NCBI GenBank assembly: GCA_045602005.1
Contig: JAZSAS010000010.1
Coordinates: 1 to 64,000 of the forward strand
Reading direction: 5' to 3'
Length of the DNA: 64,000 bases
From: UMGS755 sp045602005
GTDB taxonomy: Bacteria; Bacillota; Clostridia; UBA1381; UBA9506
Shown: piece after piece, positions 52,197 through 61,614 of the stretch
How positions within the stretch are numbered: position 1 is the first letter of the stretch
Layout of the letters: each line of letters opens with the position of its first letter
The notes under the pieces: generated by a model
Seen by the model: only the letters and a program-made list of their open reading frames with translations
Database searches by the model: none
What the model was told of the DNA's origin: nothing
Program-made: the position numbers and the translations under genes

Positions 52197-52200
52197 GGTT

Positions 52201-52956
52201 TCACTCCCTTATCAGTTTTTCGGGGGGATAGTAGGCACGCAGCAAGGTCAGTCCCTTGGCCGGGGCTGTCATGCCGGCTTTAGTGCGGTCTTTGGAGGCG
52301 ATGATGGCAGGAACGCTTTCGGGGTTGATTTTTCCTTTGCCAACGCCGGCCAAAGTACCGCTGATGATTCGCACCATGTTATATAAAAAGCCGTTACCGG
52401 TAATCCGGTAGGTCAGCAAAGAGCCTTCCATTGTCAGCGACGATTCAAAAATTGTTCTTGTGAAGGTTTTGGCACTGCAGCCTTGGGCCATAAAGCCGGA
52501 AAAGTCATGGGTTCCTATAAAAGATTCTGCAGCCTGCTGCATCTTTTCGACATCCAAACGGTAGGGCAGATGCCAAGCAAAATTTCTGTAAAAAACATTG
52601 CTGTAGGGTGCAGTATCTATTCGATATAGATAGGTTTTTTTCTCGGCATCAAACCGTGCACTGAAGTCCTCCGGACAAGGAAAGATGCCTGTTAACCGGA
52701 TATCTTCAGGCAAAAGAGCATTCACACCCCGACAGATTTTATACTCTTCAACGGGAGCGGAAAGATGCACATTTGCTGTGAAATCTGCTGCATGAACACC
52801 GGCATCGGTTCGGCTGACGCCCACCGTTGTGACAGTTTCACGGGTAACAACAGACAGTGCCCGTTCCAGTTCACCCTGAACAGTTTTGGCGTTTTGTTGG
52901 CGCTGCCAACCGGCATATTGTGTTCCGTCATACATCAGTTGAAGCCTGTAATTCAT
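52201..52956 (-). CDS. truA: tRNA pseudouridine synthase A
   Basis: TruA converts U38-U40 in tRNA anticodon stems to pseudouridine. The catalytic aspartate is Asp51 (VSRTDAGVHA), and the GWQRQQN and FLYNMVRIISGTL motifs are present. The 251-aa length fits. The ATG at 52956 follows GAGG. It follows ecfT, matching the ecfA1-ecfA2-ecfT-truA order found across Firmicutes. Confidence 0.95.
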   Translation of the reverse strand: MNYRLQLMYDGTQYAGWQRQQNAKTVQGELERALSVVTRETVTTVGVSRTDAGVHAADFTANVHLSAPVEEYKICRGVNALLPEDIRLTGIFPCPEDFSARFDAEKKTYLYRIDTAPYSNVFYRNFAWHLPYRLDVEKMQQAAESFIGTHDFSGFMAQGCSAKTFTRTIFESSLTMEGSLLTYRITGNGFLYNMVRIISGTLAGVGKGKINPESVPAIIASKDRTKAGMTAPAKGLTLLRAYYPPEKLIRE

Positions 52957-52964
52957 AATAACCT

Positions 52965-53768
52965 CTACAGTATAATCCGCAGGACAATCACAGCGGCAAA
53001 AAACAGTAAAAACACTGCCGCTGCCAGAAAGTCGATGCCGGAAAAGTGAATTTCGTTGAGTCTGGTGCGTTGATTGCCGCCTTGATAGCAACGGCTTTCC
53101 ATGGCAACGGCCAGTTCATCGGCACGGCGGAAAGCACTGATAAACAAAGGGACAAGCATGGGCGCCAAGGCTTTCACCCGGCGAATTAAAGAGCCGGACT
53201 CAAAATCGGCACCTCTGGCCTTTTGGGCCTTCATAATTTTATCCGTTTCTTCAATTAAAGTGGGAATGAAACGAATAGCAATACTCATCATCATGGCGAG
53301 CTCATAGGTGGGAAGTCCCAGTTTAGAAAAAGGTGTGAGCAGCTTTTCTATGCCATCGGTGAGCACAATGGGGGAGGTGGTGTAGGTCAGGGCAGAACTT
53401 GAGATAATTAAAAGCACCAACCGAAGAGCCATTTTCCCTGCTAAAACAAGTCCCTCCCAGGTCATGGGTGTTTCATAACCCCATACATCAATTTTATTTC
53501 CCGGTGTTAGAAAAATGTTTAAAATAGCTGTGAAAATAATGACAAACAAAATGGGTTTTAAACCACGAAAGTACATTTTCACAGGCACACGGGACATGAG
53601 CATAATGCTAAAGGTCAAAAGCGTGACCAGACCATAAGTAATAGCATTATTTGCCATAAAAATTGCTACAATGTGAAACACCAGTAAAAGAATCTTGGTT
53701 CTGGGGTCTAAGCGGTGCAGGGGGGAATGAATGGGGAAATATTGTCCCAGTGTTATATCCTTTAGCAT
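52965..53768 (-). CDS. ecfT: ECF transporter transmembrane component EcfT
   Basis: EcfT couples the two ATPases to vitamin-binding S components. It is 267 aa with five to six hydrophobic segments. The two coupling motifs are present: QKARGADFE and AMESRCYQGG (Ala-Arg-Gly/Ser-type contacts with the ATPases). It overlaps ecfA2 by 7 bases. Confidence 0.93.
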   Translation of the reverse strand: MLKDITLGQYFPIHSPLHRLDPRTKILLLVFHIVAIFMANNAITYGLVTLLTFSIMLMSRVPVKMYFRGLKPILFVIIFTAILNIFLTPGNKIDVWGYETPMTWEGLVLAGKMALRLVLLIISSSALTYTTSPIVLTDGIEKLLTPFSKLGLPTYELAMMMSIAIRFIPTLIEETDKIMKAQKARGADFESGSLIRRVKALAPMLVPLFISAFRRADELAVAMESRCYQGGNQRTRLNEIHFSGIDFLAAAVFLLFFAAVIVLRIIL

Positions 53769-54652
53769 GATGCATCACCCCGCTTTTCCTGATGTTCTTT
53801 TTCTTTTTGAGCAAGCAACATTAAAATAGTTGCCTTGGCACGCTCTAATGTGTAAATGCTTTTGTCAATGTTCACACCCCGGCGGTTTAGCTCTGCAATC
53901 AAACTGGTAATCTGTGGCACATCAAGCCCCATCTCCCTGAGTGCATCTGCCTGAGAGAAAACCTCGATCGGCTTTCCGTCCATGGCAACAGTTCCTTGGT
54001 TCATCACAATAATACGTCCCACGGTACGGGCAACATCCTCCATAGAGTGAGAAACCAGCAGAACTGTCATTTTTCTGTCCAGATACAAGGCACGAATCTG
54101 GGTTAAAATTTCCTCTCGCCCTGCCGGGTCAAGGCCGGCAGCCGGTTCATCTAAAATCAAAACCTCGGGACGCATAGCAAGCACGCCCGCAATGGCAACA
54201 CGGCGTTTTTGTCCGCCGGATAACTCAAAGGGGGAGCGGTTCATATATTTTTCAGAAAGGCCTACATAGTTCATGGCCTCTTTTACACGTTCGTCAATTT
54301 CTTCTGCAGAAAGTCCCATGTTTTTCGGACCATAAGCAATGTCTTTATAAACAGTTTCTTCAAAGAGCTGATGTTCCGGATACTGAAACACCAGTCCAAC
54401 CTTTTGACGAAGAGCCTTTAAATCGGCATTTTTTTCTGTGATAATCATATCGCCCACGGAAATTGTGCCGGAGGAGGGCTTTAAAAGGCCGTTTAGGTGT
54501 TGAATCAGGGTTGATTTTCCCGAACCGGTGTGGCCGATGATTCCCACAAATTCACCATCTGAAATGGTGAGATTCACGTCGCGTAAGGCATGCTTTTCAA
54601 AAGGACTGCCTTCCATATATACATAATTTAAATTGGATATTTCAATAGCCAT
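53762..54652 (-). CDS. ecfA2: ECF transporter ATPase A2
   Basis: One of the paired ABC ATPases that drive ECF transport. Walker A GHTGSGKST is at 40-48, with the Q-loop FQYPEHQLFE, signature LSGGQKRR and Walker B LILDEPAAGLDP. The C-terminal part (from about 225) is an EcfA-specific extension. It is 296 aa. Confidence 0.93.
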   Translation of the reverse strand: MAIEISNLNYVYMEGSPFEKHALRDVNLTISDGEFVGIIGHTGSGKSTLIQHLNGLLKPSSGTISVGDMIITEKNADLKALRQKVGLVFQYPEHQLFEETVYKDIAYGPKNMGLSAEEIDERVKEAMNYVGLSEKYMNRSPFELSGGQKRRVAIAGVLAMRPEVLILDEPAAGLDPAGREEILTQIRALYLDRKMTVLLVSHSMEDVARTVGRIIVMNQGTVAMDGKPIEVFSQADALREMGLDVPQITSLIAELNRRGVNIDKSIYTLERAKATILMLLAQKEKEHQEKRGDASC

Positions 54653-54675
54653 TTTGATACTCCCATTTTAAAAAA

Positions 54676-55512
54676 CTACTGTAGCAGTGCTTCCAGTGCA
54701 TCAGCACATTCCTGCACAGTTAACACATCTGTGGGCAGTGAAAGTCCGGTTTTATTCAGCAGGTGGCAAAGCTCTGTCACCTGAGGAACGTCAAGACCCA
54801 AACTCTTCATGAGTCGAACCTCAGAAAAGACTTTTTTGGGCACGTCATTTAATTTAACCTTACCCTTATGCATCACCACAACACGGTCAGCCTGAACGGC
54901 TTCTTCCATATAATGAGTGATTAGCACAACGGTCATTCCCTTTTCCCGCTTCAGCTTCAAGATGGTTTCAATAACCTCCTTGCGGCCCTTGGGGTCTAGC
55001 ATGGCGGTAGGTTCATCAAAGACGATACATTTCGGTTCCATGGCGATTGCACCCGCAATGGCCACACGCTGTTTTTGTCCGCCGGATAAAAGATGGGGTG
55101 CATGACGGCGCAATTCATACATGCCCACGGTTTTTAAGGCCTCATCGACACGTTTGCGTATTTCTTCTGAGGGAACCCCCAGATTTTCCGGCGCAAAGGC
55201 TACATCCTCTTCCACAACGGTTGCCACAATCTGGTTATCGGGATTTTGAAACACCATGCCCACAGCTTTTCGAATGTCCCAATAATTCTCCTCTTGCTTG
55301 GTGTCCATGCCACCGACATACACTGTGCCGCCTGAGGGCAAAAGCAGTCCATTTAGGTGCTTTGCCAGCGTGGATTTTCCGCAACCATTATGTCCTAAAA
55401 CGGCGACAAATTCGCCTTCGTTAACGGTTATCTCCACATCGTCTAATGCGAATTTAAGTGTTTCTCCGTCAGCGGCATTATATGCATATCGTAAATGCTC
55501 TGTTTTAATCAT
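54676..55512 (-). CDS. ecfA1: ECF transporter ATPase A1
   Basis: Partner of EcfA2. Walker A GHNGCGKST is at 40-48, with the Q-loop FQNPDNQIVA, signature LLSGGQKQR and Walker B IVFDEPTAMLDP. The ATG at 55512 is chosen for spacing from GAGG; an ATG at 55521 is too close. It is 278 aa. In many Firmicutes this gene follows rplQ; here proA lies upstream, 17 bases away. Confidence 0.93.
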   Translation of the reverse strand: MIKTEHLRYAYNAADGETLKFALDDVEITVNEGEFVAVLGHNGCGKSTLAKHLNGLLLPSGGTVYVGGMDTKQEENYWDIRKAVGMVFQNPDNQIVATVVEEDVAFAPENLGVPSEEIRKRVDEALKTVGMYELRRHAPHLLSGGQKQRVAIAGAIAMEPKCIVFDEPTAMLDPKGRKEVIETILKLKREKGMTVVLITHYMEEAVQADRVVVMHKGKVKLNDVPKKVFSEVRLMKSLGLDVPQVTELCHLLNKTGLSLPTDVLTVQECADALEALLQ

Positions 55513-55529
55513 GCTGTTCATCCTCTGTG

Positions 55530-56768
55530 TTATCTGATTTGGCCGTTGCCGTAAATAATGTGCTTTGTAGAAGTCAGTGCCGTCAGTCCCATGGGTCCTC
55601 TGGCGTGAAGCTTTTGCGTGCTGATGCCAATTTCTGCACCGTAACCAAACTCATTTCCATCGGTAAAGCGGGTGGAAGCATTCACATAAACGGCTGCAGC
55701 ATCAATTTCATCTAAAAAGCGGTTGGCAGCCGCATAATCTGAGGTCACAATGGCTTCAGAGTGGCCTGTGCCGTGACTGTTAATGTGTGCAATTGCTTCG
55801 TCAATGCCGGAGACGACCTTAACAGACAGAATATAGTCATTATACTCTGTATAAAAATCTTCATCGGTAGCTAGGTGCGCTTGTGGCAGAATTCTGCAGG
55901 TGGTTTCGCAACCACGGAGCTCCACGTTATAGGGCATTAAACCCTCGGCTAAAAGCGGAAGAGCCGTTTCAGCTACAGAGCTGTCTATCAGCAAAGATTC
56001 CGCTGCATTACAAACGGCCGGCCGGCTGGTTTTTGCATTCACCAGAATGTCCCTTGCCATGGCAAGGTCTGCCGAAGTTTCAATATAAATATGGCAGTTT
56101 CCGGTTCCGGTTTCAATGACAGGCACCGAGGCGGTTTCCACTACAGTGGAAATCAATCCTTTGCCGCCACGGGGAATGAGTACATCTAAATATTCAGACA
56201 AACGCATCAGTTCTTTTGCCGTTTCACGGGAGGTATCCCGCACCAGTTGCAGGCTGCCCTCAGGAAAGCCTGCCGAAGACAGTGCCTTTGTCATTATATC
56301 AACCAAAACAGAATTGGAACAAATGGCCTCGCTGCCGCCTCGGAGAATACAGGCATTAGAGGTTTTCAGGCAAAGCGCTGCCGCATCAACCGTAACGTTG
56401 GGGCGAGCTTCGTAAATAATGCCGATGACCCCTAAGGGCACACGCTTTGTGCCAATCACCAGGCCATTAGGACGCTTAATCATGCCCAACACTTCGCCAA
56501 CCGGGTCGGGGAGAGCGTTGACCTTTATCACACCCTCTGCCATATCATAAATTCGTTCACGAGTTAACGTCAAACGGTCAATCAAAGCCTTTGTGCCGCC
56601 CTTTTGAATCAGGGCATCAACATCTTTTTTGTTTTCCGCCAGAATCATATCAACATGATTTTTTAAAGCTTCAGCAATAGCCAGAAGTCCTTTAGATTTT
56701 GTTTCGGCGCTGATGTTCATTAACGTCAGGCTTGCAGCCTTGGCTTTTTTTCCCAGTTCTTTTAGCAT
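55530..56768 (-). CDS. proA: gamma-glutamyl phosphate reductase
   Basis: ProA reduces gamma-glutamyl phosphate to the semialdehyde in proline synthesis. It has the aldehyde dehydrogenase fold, with Cys225 in TGTGNCHIYIE as the likely nucleophile and LIPRGGKGLI and EFGYGAEIGISTQKLHARGP, cited as GAEIGISTQKLHARG, as family motifs. It is 412 aa. The start overlaps proB by 7 bases. Confidence 0.96.
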   Translation of the reverse strand: MLKELGKKAKAASLTLMNISAETKSKGLLAIAEALKNHVDMILAENKKDVDALIQKGGTKALIDRLTLTRERIYDMAEGVIKVNALPDPVGEVLGMIKRPNGLVIGTKRVPLGVIGIIYEARPNVTVDAAALCLKTSNACILRGGSEAICSNSVLVDIMTKALSSAGFPEGSLQLVRDTSRETAKELMRLSEYLDVLIPRGGKGLISTVVETASVPVIETGTGNCHIYIETSADLAMARDILVNAKTSRPAVCNAAESLLIDSSVAETALPLLAEGLMPYNVELRGCETTCRILPQAHLATDEDFYTEYNDYILSVKVVSGIDEAIAHINSHGTGHSEAIVTSDYAAANRFLDEIDAAAVYVNASTRFTDGNEFGYGAEIGISTQKLHARGPMGLTALTSTKHIIYGNGQIR

Positions 56769-57598
56769 GTTGCACCCTCCTTGCCTCGAGCAGCAGAACG
56801 GGCTTTAAAGAGAGTGCCCGCTTTTTTGCCGTCTAAAATATCATAGATAACAGCCGGGCGGCTGCCGTTGGCAATCACCATGTTAATGCCAGCCTCTGTT
56901 ACTGTTTTGGCTGCAATGAGCTTGGTTGTCATGCCGCCGGTGCCACGGGCAGAGCCGGCACTGCCGGCAATGTGAAACAGGTCGTCGGTGACCTCGTCAA
57001 TTTCATCAATCAATTTTGCATCGCTGGTTTTGTGCGGGTCGGCACTATACAAACCGTCAATGTCTGACAGGATAATCAACAGGTCAGCCTGAATCAGACC
57101 TGCAACCATGGCAGATAGTGTATCGTTGTCGCCAAACTCAATTTCTTCGGTGGAAATAACATCATTTTCATTTACAATAGGCACAACACCCCATTCCAGC
57201 AACGTGTTAAAGGTTGTGATGGCATTTTTTTTGCGTTGCTCATTTTCGATGACGTTTTTCGTTAAAAGCACCTGAGCTACATCGCAGCCATATTCACCGA
57301 AAAGCTTGCCGTAAATGCTCATCAGTTCGCTCTGGCCAATGGCAGAGGTGGCCTGTTTTTCACGGGTGGTTTTCGGCTTTTCTGCAAAGCCCATTTTTCC
57401 CATGCCAACGCCCACAGCACCGCTGGAAACCAGAACAATTTCTCGGCCTTCATGGCACAAATCAGCCAGGGTTCTTGCCAGAAGGTCAATTTTGCGCAAG
57501 TGAATCCGTCCTGTGGTGTAGGTTAAAGAGGAGGTTCCCACCTTAACAACAATTCGTTTTGCATTTTTTAATTTTGAAATAGAAGTTTGCATTTTCAT
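56762..57598 (-). CDS. proB: glutamate 5-kinase, no PUA domain
   Basis: ProB phosphorylates glutamate in the first step of proline synthesis. The amino-acid kinase motifs VVKVGTSSLT, SSGAVGVGMGKMG and NENDVISTEE are present. At 278 aa it lacks the C-terminal PUA domain of the long form (about 370 aa), as in several Firmicutes. The ATG at 57598 overlaps the previous stop (TGATG). Confidence 0.95.
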   Translation of the reverse strand: MKMQTSISKLKNAKRIVVKVGTSSLTYTTGRIHLRKIDLLARTLADLCHEGREIVLVSSGAVGVGMGKMGFAEKPKTTREKQATSAIGQSELMSIYGKLFGEYGCDVAQVLLTKNVIENEQRKKNAITTFNTLLEWGVVPIVNENDVISTEEIEFGDNDTLSAMVAGLIQADLLIILSDIDGLYSADPHKTSDAKLIDEIDEVTDDLFHIAGSAGSARGTGGMTTKLIAAKTVTEAGINMVIANGSRPAVIYDILDGKKAGTLFKARSAARGKEGATC

Positions 57599-58122
57599 CA
57601 CGCACCCGGTTTCAAAGTAATAGATTCTATCTTAGTTGTTGTTTGTATCATGGGGGTTATAATACCCATCGAACTGCCGTATACAAGTTGAATGTTGTTG
57701 GCAGTGTAAAACCCGTCTTCTAAGCGGCTGCCCGGAACATTGACTTTTAAAAGCACATCAAAACGTTCGGGAACCTCAGCCATAACCGATGTGCCGTCTA
57801 AACTATAAATCAGTCTGGTGGCAGGTGTCTGTGCTATCTCGGTGATTTTGCCCAGATATTTGTGGGTTTCTTCCATGTACACCACATCGCCCACGGAAAG
57901 AGCATCCATTGTCATTTGACGGACTTCCTTTAGGCGCATGGTTACCTCCAGAGAATCTTGCACACCGGAAGAAACCAGCCCCTTGTTTTCTGTTAAGACG
58001 GTTTTGTTGCTTACTTTTTGATATACAACATAAGAACCTGCCAGCATAACAAGAATAATCAAAACAACAAATATATCCACAATGCTGACTTTGCCAAATA
58101 GTTTTCCTTTTTTATCCAGCAT
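57598..58122 (-). CDS. DUF4330 protein, second copy
   Basis: The 174-aa protein starts KKGKLFGKVSIVDIFVVLIILV, cited as KGKLFGKVSIVDIFVVL, with a single membrane span (about 13-33), then an extracytoplasmic domain ending in a GSRLEDGFYTANNIQL stretch. The N-terminus is clearly related to the gene upstream (KGKLFGKLNLLDLFLIL), so the two are paralogues in tandem. DUF4330 proteins are common next to exopolysaccharide genes in clostridia; the function is unknown. Start and preceding stop overlap by one base. Confidence 0.75.
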   Translation of the reverse strand: MLDKKGKLFGKVSIVDIFVVLIILVMLAGSYVVYQKVSNKTVLTENKGLVSSGVQDSLEVTMRLKEVRQMTMDALSVGDVVYMEETHKYLGKITEIAQTPATRLIYSLDGTSVMAEVPERFDVLLKVNVPGSRLEDGFYTANNIQLVYGSSMGIITPMIQTTTKIESITLKPGA

Positions 58123-58622
58123 TATTGTGCACCTCCGAATAATTCAGAATCATATGCCAGCCCCACAACGTAGCCATGCATTGCCAACGATTCGGAGCGA
58201 AGAGCGAGGCTTGTGCCAATTTTTAATGGGTCTCCGTCAAGAGATAAGTCCGGATATGCAGCAGCGGCATCTGCCTCAATTTCCAGATAGCCGTCATATC
58301 GGCCTTCGGGTTTTGCTAAAACCAGCTCATCATCTGTTTGCGTAATGACTTTTGCCGGTTCTTTGTGAAATCCCACAATGGTTCCCATGGGCGTGCCTGT
58401 TACGCCACTTTTCACGTTTTCGCCAATCACAACGTGGTCAAAATAGGTTGCATCTTCATTCTGGATTTCAAGGGTATATACAACAGGAACTGTATCACTG
58501 CTGCTTGTGTCGCCACTAAAAAGCATGCACGCAACGGCGATCACAGCAACCAGAACAAGAATCAAAAATAAATCCAAAAGGTTCAGTTTTCCAAACAGTT
58601 TTCCTTTTTCATCAATAATCAT
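58122..58622 (-). CDS. DUF4330 protein, first copy
   Basis: The 166-aa protein has the same layout as its downstream paralogue: EKGKLFGKLNLLDLFLILVL, one membrane span (about 14-35), and an outside domain with the phrases VVIGENVKSGVTGTPMGTI and EIEADAAAAYPDLSLDG. It follows the glycosyltransferase with an ATGA overlap. A structural role in a polysaccharide export complex is plausible from context only. Confidence 0.75.
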   Translation of the reverse strand: MIIDEKGKLFGKLNLLDLFLILVLVAVIAVACMLFSGDTSSSDTVPVVYTLEIQNEDATYFDHVVIGENVKSGVTGTPMGTIVGFHKEPAKVITQTDDELVLAKPEGRYDGYLEIEADAAAAYPDLSLDGDPLKIGTSLALRSESLAMHGYVVGLAYDSELFGGAQ

Positions 58623-59719
58623 TTCATTACCTCCCTGTAAACATCTTCTAAACGAGATACCATTTTTTCAACAGTATATCCCTGCATAAATTTTTCCTGT
58701 GCATTTTTTCCAAATTGAGCGGCCAAATCCGGATTACAGATGATGCGCATCATAGCAAGAGACAGCGATGCTGTGTCGGCATATCGCACTAAAATACCAT
58801 CACGGCTACCGTCGATTAACTCGCAGTTGCCGCCTGCATGGGTGGCAATGGAGGGCTTGCCCAGACTCATGGCTTCTAAAACCGAAAGACTCATAGCCTC
58901 AGATTCAGAAGTGTTTACATTAACATCCACGGCATTTAAAAGCTCCGTTGTATCAGAGACAAAGCCGGTGAAAATCACGTTTTTTTTCAGGCCATAATGG
59001 GCGACTCGTTCTTTTAGGTCCTGTTCCTGGCTGCCGCTTCCCACAATGAGAAATTTTGCCGAGGGAATTTCCTTCACAACCTGTCGGGCTGCCTTGATAA
59101 AATATTTATGCCCTTTAATGGGTTCTAAACGGGCGAAAATGCCGAATGCTATATCATTTTCTTCAATGCCATACCGGCTGCGGATTTCTGTCACTTTTTC
59201 AGGCGAAAGCTGTTTAACAGGCGGGACCCCATTATTTACGGTTTTAATTTTTTCGTGACGGATGCCGGATTCTAACAGGTTGACGACAACCGCCTCTGAA
59301 ACAGCGATGTAATAATCACAGAGGGCGTTATTCACAAAGCTGTAGGCCAGAGCCTTTGCACCATGGGGCAGAGGCTCAATGCAGTGTCTTGTGGCAAGAA
59401 TCGTCGGAACCTTTGCTCCTTTGCCGGCAATTCGGGCAGAAAGGCAGGCATGTGTATGCAAAATGTCAGGCTTAATTTTTTTAAAAAGGTCCTTTAAAAA
59501 GGTAACGCATTGTTTGTTAAAAGATTGGTCAGCCATATAAGGTGCCTCAATGAGTGTTACATCACTAAAGGCTTTAACATAGTCTAAAAGTTGGCTGCTC
59601 TCCGGCAGAATCACCGTTACCCGAAAGGCGGAACGGTCGAAACAGTGCAGATAGTTAATTAAATATTTTCCCGCACCGCCGATGTTGGTATCGGAAAGTA
59701 CCTGCACAACGTGTGTCAT
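58619..59719 (-). CDS. family 4 glycosyltransferase
   Basis: The 366-aa enzyme has a GT-B fold. The N-terminal motif SDTNIGGAGKYLINYL and the C-terminal signature SLSVLEAMSLGKPSIATHAGG (quoted as LSVLEAMSLGKPSIATHAGG) with the EX7E-type glutamates mark the GT4 family. It probably transfers a sugar from a nucleotide donor to a lipid-linked surface glycan. The acceptor is unknown. It overlaps the ligase-like gene by four bases. Confidence 0.85.
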   Translation of the reverse strand: MTHVVQVLSDTNIGGAGKYLINYLHCFDRSAFRVTVILPESSQLLDYVKAFSDVTLIEAPYMADQSFNKQCVTFLKDLFKKIKPDILHTHACLSARIAGKGAKVPTILATRHCIEPLPHGAKALAYSFVNNALCDYYIAVSEAVVVNLLESGIRHEKIKTVNNGVPPVKQLSPEKVTEIRSRYGIEENDIAFGIFARLEPIKGHKYFIKAARQVVKEIPSAKFLIVGSGSQEQDLKERVAHYGLKKNVIFTGFVSDTTELLNAVDVNVNTSESEAMSLSVLEAMSLGKPSIATHAGGNCELIDGSRDGILVRYADTASLSLAMMRIICNPDLAAQFGKNAQEKFMQGYTVEKMVSRLEDVYREVMK

Positions 59720-61614
59720 ATGCGTTCACCTCCGTCAAAATCCGGCGCTGCGGCAGAGCTGGCGAAGGCCAGCATAATCCAGAAAATCAGCACCATTTTA
59801 TAGTTATACCAGACGTTATCCGTCAATCCCTGGAACAAAAAGCCAAGAACGCCGCAGGCGAGGGCAATGCACAGGGCACCGGACACGGTCTTGCGGTTTT
59901 TGTACACAGGTAAGGAGAAGCACTGGCGGAAAAATGCCAGCAGCATCGCCAGAAAAGCCGTGATGCCTGCAATGCCGGCCTCCACCAGAATCTGCAAAAA
60001 CAGATTGTGGGAATGGAGCGCAAAGTTGGCACCGGCTAAAGCATATTTGGGATATATCATAGAAAAGGCCTCGGAGCCGGGACCAATACCACTCAGCCAG
60101 AAATCCTGAATCATGTGAATGGATGCACGCCAGATAGACACACGATATGCCGTTGAAGTGTCTTTTGTGTTTCCAATGCTGAGAATGCGGTCTGCAATGG
60201 CAGAACCGGAGCCAAGCAGAACCGGTAGCAGAAGAACACCGGCGACAGCAAAAAGTGCCCAGCGCTTGTCCGATATCATTAAAAACAGAGCGGCTGCCAA
60301 TAAAATGCCCAGCCATGCCCCACGAGACCAAGTAAAAATCATGCAGGCGGCCAGCAACAGAAACACAAGAGAATACAAGCATTTTTGTCCGTCTGTTTTC
60401 GATTTCCAGATAACAGCCAGGCTGACAGGAATTGTCATAACCAAGAATTCGCCTAAAACATTGGGATTATCAAAGGTGGAGTAGACACGGGTTTTGATGT
60501 TTGTGAACATGGTTTTGTCTACCCATGAGGCAGTTGAGCTGACACCGGCAAAATTCTGATAAACACCATAAAGCGCCACCAGTGCTGCCACACATAGAAA
60601 AGAAATCAGCGCACCATACCACTTTTTTCTGGTGCTGAGTGTTTGAAATGCCACAAAGTAAAAAAGCACAAAGGCAATATATATCAGCAAAATTTGCAAG
60701 CTTTTCATGAAAGTAAAGGAGGTCAGGGTGCCCAACGTCATTGTTAACATGAAAACAGCAATAAAGCCGCCCAAGGGAACAGGGCGAAGGGTCATCTGGC
60801 GGTCAGTTGCCAGATGCAGAAAGAAGGAAGCAGTGCAAAGGAGCGAACAGCCTAAGAGAACCATTGTGGGCAACAGGGGGGCAGAAATAATGGTAACAAA
60901 CACACCGAACGCTGTATGCCTGAGCGTCATTGCAACAAACAGACATCCTCCAATCAACAAAATAAATATATTTACAGGGAGCAAAATGGCTGTTACAGCC
61001 AATAAAACGCCTATAAAGCAGACAACAACCGGGCGAGACAGGAAAAATTCAGGGTCCTTTAAAAACAGTTTGCTGTCAGAATCTTTCTTAATGTCACAGA
61101 ATAATCCGCCAAAGGCAGTTAAAAACACACTGCCTTTAAACAGCGATTTTAAACTGCGGTTGACTGCAATCATCACCAGTGAAAGGAGGAACAATCCGCC
61201 AATCACAAGCCATTCCATGGGAGAGGGGAAAGAAAGCAGACTGCGAAGGAGAGCATAGCAAACAGAAAATACAGTGAGCACCTTTCCATAGGTCCGCAGA
61301 CTCACGCTGTGCCAGTGATCTAAAAACCAGATTATGCTGCTGGAATTTAACAAGGCGTCGAAAAAATCACCGGTTTTATCAGCAAATTGCTGACAAAGGG
61401 AAACAGGCATCAGTAATAACCTGCAAAACAGGCTCTCCTTGAAAATGCCTCTATTTTCGGCAGAAAAGAACCTTCCAAGCATGCTGTGGGAAAAAACCGT
61501 TGCCCAAAAGGCAGACACACGGTTAAAAACCCGACCTGATATGCTGGATTGAAACCAATGGTTCAGCGTTTGGAAAAGCTTTGCAAACTGTTTCATGATA
61601 GAGCTTTGCATCAT
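59716..61614 (-). CDS. O-antigen ligase/polymerase-like membrane protein
   Basis: The 632-aa protein has about 12 hydrophobic segments and the long extracytoplasmic loop of the Wzy/WaaL family; the phrase GIGPGSEAFSMIYPKY with ALHSHNLFLQILVEAGI matches the O-antigen ligase domain (GxG and HNxxL patterns). A hydrophilic N-terminal part of some 100 residues precedes it. In this Gram-positive setting it is more likely a polymerase or ligase for surface polysaccharide than LPS. It overlaps murJ by four bases. Confidence 0.8.
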   Translation of the reverse strand: MMQSSIMKQFAKLFQTLNHWFQSSISGRVFNRVSAFWATVFSHSMLGRFFSAENRGIFKESLFCRLLLMPVSLCQQFADKTGDFFDALLNSSSIIWFLDHWHSVSLRTYGKVLTVFSVCYALLRSLLSFPSPMEWLVIGGLFLLSLVMIAVNRSLKSLFKGSVFLTAFGGLFCDIKKDSDSKLFLKDPEFFLSRPVVVCFIGVLLAVTAILLPVNIFILLIGGCLFVAMTLRHTAFGVFVTIISAPLLPTMVLLGCSLLCTASFFLHLATDRQMTLRPVPLGGFIAVFMLTMTLGTLTSFTFMKSLQILLIYIAFVLFYFVAFQTLSTRKKWYGALISFLCVAALVALYGVYQNFAGVSSTASWVDKTMFTNIKTRVYSTFDNPNVLGEFLVMTIPVSLAVIWKSKTDGQKCLYSLVFLLLAACMIFTWSRGAWLGILLAAALFLMISDKRWALFAVAGVLLLPVLLGSGSAIADRILSIGNTKDTSTAYRVSIWRASIHMIQDFWLSGIGPGSEAFSMIYPKYALAGANFALHSHNLFLQILVEAGIAGITAFLAMLLAFFRQCFSLPVYKNRKTVSGALCIALACGVLGFLFQGLTDNVWYNYKMVLIFWIMLAFASSAAAPDFDGGERI

